Assembly: GCA_016196905.1 (NCBI GenBank)
Contig: JACPWV010000062.1
Coordinates: 1 to 7,976 of the forward strand
From: Chloroflexota bacterium
GTDB lineage: Bacteria; Chloroflexota; Anaerolineae; UBA7937; JACPPX01
Length of the DNA: 7,976 nucleotides
Direction: 5' to 3'
Shown here: piece after piece, positions 1 through 6,556 of the stretch
Layout of the letters: every line of letters begins with the position of its first letter
Position numbering within the stretch: the first letter of the stretch is position 1
Made by a program: the position numbers and the translations under genes
The notes under the pieces: model-generated
What the model saw: only the letters and a program-made list of their open reading frames with translations
Databases searched by the model: none
What the model was told of the DNA's origin: nothing

Positions 1-613
1 CCCAGTCGAGGACACTCGTCGACGAACTGAGGATCTTCTCGAACAGTTCGGGATGGGCGTGGTAGCGCACCAGCGGTTGGCTTCCTTCTCCAAAGGCATG
101 CGCCAGAAAGTGGCCTTGATCCGAGCCTTGATTCACGATCCGCCGGTGCTCTTCCTGGATGAGCCCACCTCGGCCATGGATCCCCACAGCGCCAAGATGG
201 TGCGCGATGCCATCGCCGGCCTGCGTTCCTCTCAGAGGGCCATTCTCTTGTGCACCCATAACTTGGCCGAGGCGGAGGCCATCGCGGATCGCCTGGCCAT
301 CCTTCGTCGCGGGCGCCTGATTGGGCTGGGCACCGCCGAGGAACTCAAGAATCAGTTTCTCGGCCCCCCCGCCCTCGAACTTCGCCTGGCCCAGCCCCTG
401 GATGGCGCCCTAGACATCATCCGGGAAATGGTGGAGGTTCAGGAGACGGGGCCCGATTGGGTGCGCTATCGCTCCCATCGCCCGCAGGAGGTCAACCCCC
501 GGCTGCTGCAGCGTTTGGCCGCTGAGGGAGTAAAGGTGGTGACCCTCAGCGAGGTGCCCCGCAGCCTGGAGCAGGTCTATCTGCACTTGGTGGAGGAGAA
601 CGATGAGCATTGA
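1..613 (+). CDS. ABC transporter ATP-binding protein, C-terminal part (5' end outside window)
   Basis: This is the ATPase subunit of an ABC-2 type exporter; it would hydrolyse ATP on the inner face of the membrane to drive the permease encoded next. The reading frame is open from base 2, so the gene starts before the window and the Walker A motif is not visible. Seen here: a signature loop of the variant form SKGMRQ (about 89-106), Walker B VLFLDE (146-163) followed by the D-loop SAMD, and the H-loop histidine in CTHNL (257-259). After the nucleotide-binding domain comes a ~95-residue tail ending in SLEQVYLHLV, like the C-terminal extension of NatA/CcmA-type exporter ATPases. It overlaps the permease gene by 11 bp, so the two are translationally coupled and surely form one transporter. 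The substrate cannot be told from the sequence. The family call is firm; any finer name would be a guess. Confidence 0.95.
   Translation, partial: PVEDTRRRTEDLLEQFGMGVVAHQRLASFSKGMRQKVALIRALIHDPPVLFLDEPTSAMDPHSAKMVRDAIAGLRSSQRAILLCTHNLAEAEAIADRLAILRRGRLIGLGTAEELKNQFLGPPALELRLAQPLDGALDIIREMVEVQETGPDWVRYRSHRPQEVNPRLLQRLAAEGVKVVTLSEVPRSLEQVYLHLVEENDEH
592..598 (+). promoter_or_regulatory. Ribosome binding site for the permease gene, inside the ATPase gene
   Basis: GGAGGAG lies 4 nt before the ATG at 603, within the last codons of the ATPase gene. It supports 603 as the start. The internal ATG at 681 (residue 27), where many ABC-2 permeases begin, has no comparable Shine-Dalgarno sequence close upstream. 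Confidence 0.7.
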
Positions 614-2144
614 GGCTGGCTGGCACAGCCTGGCCCGGCCAAGGCTGGAGGGTGAGAAGTGGCGGGCTTCACTGGGTCGGATGCTCATCGTCACCCGCCG
701 AGAGGTGAGGGATTCGCTGCGCGATTGGCGCATCACAGGTCCCATCCTGATCCTCACCGCCGTCTTCCCCTGGCTGACCGGCTCGGCCTCGCGTTTGGCC
801 GCCCAATTCGCCGTCAATTACGGAGTGGCTGACAACGCGACCATCATTCTGCAACAATTGATTCCCTTCTCCTTGTTGATTGTGGGTTTCTTCCCCATCT
901 CCTTCTCGCTGGTCATCGCCCTGGAGACCTTCGTGGGGGAGCGGGAGCGTAACACTCTGGAGCCGCTGCTGGCGACCCCCATCAGCGATCGAGAACTGTA
1001 CCTGGCCAAGTTAGCGGGGGTGATGGTGCTGCCCCTGGTGGCCAGCTACCTGGGCCTCTTCATCCACTTGATCAACCTCCAGCTCACCACCGATTACCGG
1101 GTGCCCCTGGTGGCCGTGGTCCAGGTGTTGCTGCTGACTACTTTGGAGGCGTTGGTCATGGTCTCCGGCGCGGTGGTGGTCTCCGCTCACACCACCAGCG
1201 TGCGCGCGGCCAACCTGCTGGCCAGCTTTATTATCATCCCGGTGGCTTTGCTCCTGCAGGCCGAGGCGGTGCTTTTGTTCTGGGGCCGCTATCACGTCTT
1301 GTGGGTGGTGGCCCTCGGTCTGGTGGCGATGAGCATCGCGCTGCTGCGGGCTGGGATGCGCCTCTTCAACCGCGAGGAGATCCTGGCCCGAGAGTTCGAC
1401 GAGTTCAGCTTGCGTTCGCTGTGGCGTCGCTTTCTCTCCTCTTGGTCGGCGCTGCCTGGGGAAACTCTCCCCGCCACTCCGCGGCCGCTGCCTGGCCTGG
1501 TGCCGCTTTATCGTGAGCACCTGCCGCGCTTGTTTCGGCTCTATAGCCGTCCCCTGGTGCTGGTCACGGCTTTCATGGCGGGCAGCCTGATCTTGGGCTG
1601 GGCGGCTGCCCTGCGCTATCCCCTTTCCCCCAACCTCTTCAACCCGGGGCATCCACCCCCCGACCTCGCCCCCACGGCCTCGGGATGGCCGCAGTTGGAT
1701 CTCCTCCCCCGGCTCACGGTGAGTGGGATCTTCATGCATAACATGCGGGTGCTCCTCTTGGGTGCGGCGCTATCCTTAATCAGTTTCGGGGCCGGATCCC
1801 TCCTCCTCTTACTTCTGCCTCTAGGGGTCACTGGCTTTCTGGCTGGGCAGGTTTCCCTGGGCGGCCGCGATCCGCTCCTCTTCATGCTGGCAGCGGTGAT
1901 GCCCCACGGCTGGGCCGAGTTACCGGCGGCGGCGCTGGCCAGCGCCTTCGCCTTGCAGTTGGGCGCCTCGCTCATGGCCCCGCCCCGCGGTCTCTCCCTG
2001 GGGGAGGGGCTGCTGCTGGCCCTGGTCAATTTCCTCAAAGTTTTCCTCCTGGTGGTTCTACCCCTTCTGCTCCTGGCTGCTATCCTCGAGGTTTATGTGA
2101 CCCCGCAGACCGCTCTGTGGTGGCTCGTCTCTAATTCACCCTAG
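603..2144 (+). CDS. ABC-2 type permease fused to a SpoIIM/DUF95-like membrane domain
   Basis: This is the membrane subunit of the ABC exporter whose ATPase is encoded just upstream (11 bp overlap). Residues ~27-255 look like an ABC-2 permease: TRREVRDSLRDWR after a short N-terminal lead, then hydrophobic segments near 46-60, 86-108, 137-157, 168-192, 205-225 and 231-249, with the conserved cytoplasmic stretch ETFVGERERNTLEPLLATPI at 108-127. A charged linker (about 251-300, NREEILAREFDEF) leads to a second membrane block at ~315-500. That block carries hallmarks of the SpoIIM/DUF95 family: FMHNMRV (377-383), MPHGWAELPAA (433-443) and ILEVYVTP (494-501). A standalone SpoIIM-type protein is about 200 residues, which matches the extra length. 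In endospore formers SpoIIM acts in engulfment, but the family is widespread in non-sporulating bacteria with unknown function, so sporulation is not implied. Start chosen by the ribosome binding site at 592-598; residue 27 is the alternative. The substrate is unknown. Confidence 0.88.
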   Translation: MSIEAGWHSLARPRLEGEKWRASLGRMLIVTRREVRDSLRDWRITGPILILTAVFPWLTGSASRLAAQFAVNYGVADNATIILQQLIPFSLLIVGFFPISFSLVIALETFVGERERNTLEPLLATPISDRELYLAKLAGVMVLPLVASYLGLFIHLINLQLTTDYRVPLVAVVQVLLLTTLEALVMVSGAVVVSAHTTSVRAANLLASFIIIPVALLLQAEAVLLFWGRYHVLWVVALGLVAMSIALLRAGMRLFNREEILAREFDEFSLRSLWRRFLSSWSALPGETLPATPRPLPGLVPLYREHLPRLFRLYSRPLVLVTAFMAGSLILGWAAALRYPLSPNLFNPGHPPPDLAPTASGWPQLDLLPRLTVSGIFMHNMRVLLLGAALSLISFGAGSLLLLLLPLGVTGFLAGQVSLGGRDPLLFMLAAVMPHGWAELPAAALASAFALQLGASLMAPPRGLSLGEGLLLALVNFLKVFLLVVLPLLLLAAILEVYVTPQTALWWLVSNSP

Positions 2145-2173
2145 ATGCTTTTTCTTCGGGGACTCAAGCAGCC

Positions 2174-2206
2174 ACGGACACCTCCCAGGGTGTCCGTTTC
2201 GTTTTC
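2174..2206 (+). terminator. Rho-independent terminator of the ABC exporter operon
   Basis: A perfect 9-bp stem, ACGGACACC (2174-2182) with GGTGTCCGT (2189-2197), has a 6-nt loop and is followed by the T-rich run TTCGTTTTCC. It starts 30 bp after the permease stop codon and lies just upstream of the ligA promoter, separating the two transcription units. The T tract is interrupted by cytosines, so some read-through is possible. Confidence 0.75.
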
Positions 2207-2207
2207 C

Positions 2208-2237
2208 TTAAACTCGATCCTGGTGATGCGCTATAAT
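2208..2237 (+). promoter_or_regulatory. Candidate sigma-70-type promoter of ligA
   Basis: A perfect -10 hexamer TATAAT lies at 2232-2237. The best -35 at an allowed distance is TTAAAC (2208-2213, 18-bp spacer), which matches the consensus at only three positions. Transcription would begin near 2244 and give a leader of about 20 nt before the ATG. The location between a terminator and a strong ribosome binding site (GAGGAGGGG, 2255-2263) supports it. Confidence 0.6.
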
Positions 2238-2256
2238 GGGGGCGAGTGCACCCTGA

Positions 2257-4305
<2,049 letters not shown>

Positions 4306-4333
4306 TGCTTCGATCAGAGAATTGTTGGCGCGA

Positions 4334-4345
4334 GGCCGATCGGCC
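4334..4345. repeat. 12-bp perfect palindrome between convergent genes
   Basis: GGCCGATCGGCC lies in the 72-bp gap between ligA and the convergent Yip1-like gene. A further CGGCC/GGCCG hairpin (4341-4345 with 4352-4356, 6-nt loop) overlaps it. Neither is followed by a T run on either strand, so this is not a standard intrinsic terminator, although some structure between convergent genes is expected. Function unknown. Confidence 0.35.
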
Positions 4346-4377
4346 GTTCTAGGCCGTCAGACATTCGATTCGTTGAC

Positions 4378-4926
4378 TCAGCCCCCTTGCATGCCGGTGA
4401 GGAACGCCAGTCCCAGAGCGGCTCCGAACAGGGCGATGAGCACGATCACCACGACCACAGGGATGAGAACCACGACAGCCGCTTTTGTGGTATCCAGTGC
4501 ATGGCTGGACTTGATGGCGTAGACGTCCAGAAAGATGGCATACAGCCCAACCACGATACTCAGTATCCCCACAACGGGGACTAGCCCCAGGACGCTGTTT
4601 ACGATGCCCGTGGGCACGGCGACCAAGGAGAGGAGATAGGACTGCACCGTGAAATCGCCGGTGCCCCCGAAGACCTTGGCCAGTACATAAAGGATCCCAG
4701 AAAAGATATAGAACACAACGATGGTGAAGATCGGGGCCGTGATGAGCCCCCCGACGCCACCACCCTGGATAAGGCCGACGATGCCTCCCACCAAGCCCAG
4801 AATCACCAAACCAATGAGAGTCTGCACACTGCTGGCCTCGCGCTTGGCGGCATCGAAAGGAGCCGTACTCCCCGGCCGGGTCACCACCGCCATCGAGGAG
4901 TTGACCATCTTCATGTAGTCTTCCAT
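4378..4926 (-). CDS. Yip1-family-like integral membrane protein
   Basis: A 182-residue polytopic membrane protein with no catalytic motif. After a ~33-residue polar N-terminus come about five hydrophobic segments (near 36-53, 61-84, 95-110, 112-135 and 147-176), rich in glycine and valine. The order FTVQSYLLSL, then LVPVVGILSIVVGLYAIFLDVYAIKSSH, then TTKAAVVVLIPVVVVIVL resembles the bacterial branch of the Yip1 domain family, whose role in bacteria is not established. The start at 4926 is chosen because AAAGGAGG sits 5 nt upstream; an in-frame GTG at 4956 would add ten residues but has that ribosome binding site inside it. The gene converges on ligA and diverges from the phosphatidyltransferase gene. 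The call rests on the overall pattern, not on invariant residues; an unrelated polytopic membrane protein is the alternative. Confidence 0.7.
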   Translation of the reverse strand: MEDYMKMVNSSMAVVTRPGSTAPFDAAKREASSVQTLIGLVILGLVGGIVGLIQGGGVGGLITAPIFTIVVFYIFSGILYVLAKVFGGTGDFTVQSYLLSLVAVPTGIVNSVLGLVPVVGILSIVVGLYAIFLDVYAIKSSHALDTTKAAVVVLIPVVVVIVLIALFGAALGLAFLTGMQGG

Positions 4927-4931
4927 GCCTG

Positions 4932-4939
4932 CCTCCTTT
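4932..4939 (-). promoter_or_regulatory. Ribosome binding site deciding the start of the Yip1-like gene
   Basis: On the - strand AAAGGAGG lies 5 nt before the ATG at 4926. It is the best Shine-Dalgarno match near either candidate start and excludes the upstream in-frame GTG as the main start. Confidence 0.8.
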
Positions 4940-4968
4940 GGGTTGATTTTTGGCACCTATGATGCCAT

Positions 4969-4988
4969 GTTATACCACTCTGTATAAC
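4969..4988. promoter_or_regulatory. Inverted repeat GTTATAC-6-GTATAAC, candidate operator
   Basis: Two perfect 7-bp arms (4969-4975 and 4982-4988) are separated by CACTCT. This lies in the divergent intergenic region, 43 bp before the Yip1-like start. The arms contain TATAAC and TATACA on the - strand, either of which could be the -10 box for that gene, though I see no good -35 at the right distance. A regulator dimer bound here would cover the likely promoter. No regulator gene is nearby, so the operator role is an inference. Confidence 0.4.
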
Positions 4989-4993
4989 CCCCA

Positions 4994-5019
4994 ACTTGGT
5001 TAAAAGATGCCCACCAAGT
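4994..5019. repeat. Inverted repeat ACTTGGT-12-ACCAAGT
   Basis: Perfect 7-bp arms (4994-5000 and 5013-5019) surround the 12-nt spacer TAAAAGATGCCC, 5 bp from the neighbouring inverted repeat at 4969-4988. As DNA it could be a second protein-binding site. The long loop and lack of a T run make a terminator unlikely. Confidence 0.35.
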
Positions 5020-5042
5020 CTCGAATAGTAGCCAGCATTTAC

Positions 5043-5055
5043 ATAAGCTTATACT
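5043..5055 (+). promoter_or_regulatory. Palindrome ATAAGCTTAT overlapping a candidate -10 box
   Basis: ATAAGCTTAT (5043-5052) is a perfect 10-bp palindrome. It overlaps TATACT (5050-5055), the best -10-like hexamer ahead of the phosphatidyltransferase gene, 35 bp before the ATG. I find no convincing -35 about 17 bp upstream. The nearby TTTACA (5038-5043) is a good -35 match but is too close to pair with this box. Weak evidence only. Confidence 0.3.
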
Positions 5056-5090
5056 GGCAGTCAGGCCACGCTAAAGGGGATTAGCTCCAC

Positions 5091-5729
5091 ATGAGATCGC
5101 CGACGACGGCCGCCTCGGACCCTCATTCATTTAATGCTGATTCGTACTCGCTCCTCGAACGGCGCGTCCTGGGCCCAGTGCGGGAGCTGTCGGGGCGCTA
5201 CTTTTTTCGGCCCCTGGTCCTGGTGCTCGCGCGAGTGGGCGTCTCGCCAAATGGCGTATCGGCTCTCCAAATCCCGTTAGGACTTATTTTCGTGTGGACC
5301 GTTGGGCCCTATCCGCGTCTCGCCTTCCTTCTCATGATCGCCGCCATTTTTCTCGATGGCCTAGATGGTGCGCTGGCCCGGCATTCGGGACGCGCCTCGG
5401 CCTTTGGGGCGCTGTGGGATCAGTTCTGCGACCACCTGCGCGAGATCTTGGTGGTGGCCGGGCTGGCCTGGGCTGGGGCGGCCTCCGGTTTGTGGGCCAC
5501 GCTCTACGCCTTCACCTACCCCACCTTCAACCTCACCCTGGCCTTGGCCAATCGGTACGATACCCCTTTGCCCTGGGCCATCAAATCGTATTTGACTTTA
5601 TACCCTTTCATCTTCCTCTACCTGTGGTGGGGGATCGACTGGCTGAATGTGGGGTTGATCCTTTCGATTTTGGCCATGGGGCTGGCCATCGCCCAGGGGC
5701 TTTATCGATTGAGACGTGTCATGCAATGA
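5091..5729 (+). CDS. CDP-alcohol phosphatidyltransferase family protein
   Basis: A 212-residue integral membrane enzyme of the family that transfers the phosphatidyl (or similar) group from a CDP-linked donor to an alcohol acceptor in phospholipid synthesis. The metal- and CDP-binding motif is complete: D89, D92, G93, A96, R97, G106, D110 and D114, matching DxxDGxxARx8Gx3Dx3D, with D114 as the expected catalytic base. Before it stands VSPNGVSALQIPLG (51-64), the usual PN-containing start of the first membrane helix. Hydrophobic segments lie near 58-72, 76-90, 117-140, 142-153, 166-183 and 186-203. The acceptor (glycerol phosphate, inositol phosphate, serine or another) cannot be told from the motif. 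The ATG follows AAAGGGGA (5073-5080) at 10 nt, a slightly long spacing. The gene is monocistronic, divergent from the Yip1-like gene, with no other lipid gene adjacent. Confidence 0.9.
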   Translation: MRSPTTAASDPHSFNADSYSLLERRVLGPVRELSGRYFFRPLVLVLARVGVSPNGVSALQIPLGLIFVWTVGPYPRLAFLLMIAAIFLDGLDGALARHSGRASAFGALWDQFCDHLREILVVAGLAWAGAASGLWATLYAFTYPTFNLTLALANRYDTPLPWAIKSYLTLYPFIFLYLWWGIDWLNVGLILSILAMGLAIAQGLYRLRRVMQ

Positions 5730-5749
5730 TGGGATGAGCTCCATACCCG

Positions 5750-6442
5750 CTATGTCGCGGCGCCGTGCCGGCGGAGCAACCCGGCCACGTTGTTGTGGCC
5801 CTTTTCCAAGGCGATCGAAAGCGCCGTCTGGCCCTTGGGGGTCTTTACGCTGGCGTCCGCTCCGCGGGCCAGGAGGAGCTCGATCATCTTCGGGTCCCCA
5901 TTGGCGGCCGCCGCGAAAAGCGGCGTGATCCCCTCCTCGTAACGGTGATTCGGGTCCGCGCCACCGGTGAGTAAAAGCTCGACGATGGCTCTGTGGCCGG
6001 AGGAGACCGCTCCCGTTAAGGCCGTGAAGCGCGACTCGTTCTTGGCGATGGCGTTGACATCGGCACCCTTAGAGATGAGGAACTGGACGGTCTCCTTTTG
6101 ACCCAGATAAGCCGCCAAGGCAAGTGGTGTGTATCCGTCAACGGAGTAAGAGCTCGCGAGACTCGGATCGCCTTCTACGAGATACTTGACCCGTTCGATC
6201 TCACCCAAGGAGGATGCCTCGTGGATGTCCAAGTCCGCTTTCCGGGAGGCGCTGAGCGCGGCCACCTGGTGGTGGCCAAAGTATAAGGCTACCAAGATAG
6301 GGGAGAGTCCACTCTCGGACTTCGCGTTCGCCAGACTGGGGCTCGCCTCCAGGAGTGCCTTCACTTGGGCCAGATCACCGGCCCTTACGGCTTCCAGAAA
6401 CTCCTCTGTCGATGCTGTCCTTTTCACCTGATTCTTGGCCAT
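5750..6442 (-). CDS. Ankyrin-repeat protein
   Basis: A 230-residue protein made almost wholly of ankyrin repeats, so probably a protein-binding scaffold; no enzymatic domain, signal peptide or membrane segment is visible, pointing to the cytoplasm. Seven units can be traced: about 11-42, 44-75, 76-100 (short, with the first part merged into the previous unit), 102-133, 138-168, 170-201 and 203-230. The clearest are DGYTPLALAAYLGQKETVQFLISKGADVN and EGITPLFAAAANGDPKMIELLLARGAD. The second unit has SAS where repeats usually carry leucines, so it may be poorly packed. The ATG at 6442 has only a weak AGGCG-type ribosome binding site and follows a stable leader hairpin (6457-6478). It ends 20 bp from the stop of the convergent phosphatidyltransferase gene and lies 114 bp downstream of the transglycosylase gene on the same strand; co-transcription with the latter is possible. 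The partner is unknown. Confidence 0.9.
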   Translation of the reverse strand: MAKNQVKRTASTEEFLEAVRAGDLAQVKALLEASPSLANAKSESGLSPILVALYFGHHQVAALSASRKADLDIHEASSLGEIERVKYLVEGDPSLASSYSVDGYTPLALAAYLGQKETVQFLISKGADVNAIAKNESRFTALTGAVSSGHRAIVELLLTGGADPNHRYEEGITPLFAAAANGDPKMIELLLARGADASVKTPKGQTALSIALEKGHNNVAGLLRRHGAAT

Positions 6443-6456
6443 TCGATTTCGCCTAG

Positions 6457-6478
6457 GCGCTCAATTTCAATCGAGCGC
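6457..6478 (-). promoter_or_regulatory. Stable RNA hairpin in the leader of the ankyrin gene
   Basis: Read on the - strand, GCGCTCGAT-TGAA-ATTGAGCGC folds into a 9-bp stem with one G-U wobble and a UGAA tetraloop. It ends 14 nt before the ATG, directly beside the weak AGGCG. On the + strand the wobble becomes an A-C mismatch, so the fold favours - strand RNA. No U tract follows, which argues against a terminator for the upstream transglycosylase gene. A self-complementary CGCCTAGGCG (6450-6459) overlaps its 3' arm and could compete. It may control translation or mRNA stability; this is an inference. Confidence 0.45.
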
Positions 6479-6528
6479 ACTATGATCGAGGGATCAATGG
6501 ATAGCGATCAAGCCAAGCGTCTCATTTC

Positions 6529-6548
6529 CCACCATAATATTTAGGTGG
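6529..6548. repeat. Interrupted palindrome downstream of the transglycosylase gene
   Basis: CCACC (6529-6533) and GGTGG (6544-6548) flank the self-complementary AATATT (6536-6541), all sharing one centre; only the two base pairs between arms and core fail to match. It begins 9 bp after the stop codon of the transglycosylase gene. With no T run after it on the - strand it is a poor intrinsic terminator; a protein-binding site or weak transcription pause is possible. Confidence 0.35.
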
Positions 6549-6556
6549 CTCGGCCT

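Noticed and set aside
1011..1739. Open frame of 242 codons on the - strand inside the permease gene
   Set aside because: Its translation is very rich in His, Gln, Arg and Gly, typical of an antisense shadow of a GC-rich, leucine-rich membrane gene.
4306..4377. Palindrome GGCCGATCGGCC and nearby hairpin as the ligA terminator
   Set aside because: No T run follows on either strand and the stems are short; I list it only as a palindrome.
5038..5066. TTTACA as the -35 box for the phosphatidyltransferase gene
   Set aside because: No -10-like hexamer occurs 16-19 bp downstream; TATACT at 5050 is only 6 bp away.
6484..6511. Repeated GATC/GATCAA motifs (6492-6497 and 6506-6511) as a regulatory repeat
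   Set aside because: The units are only six bases long and occur twice; this is within chance expectation.
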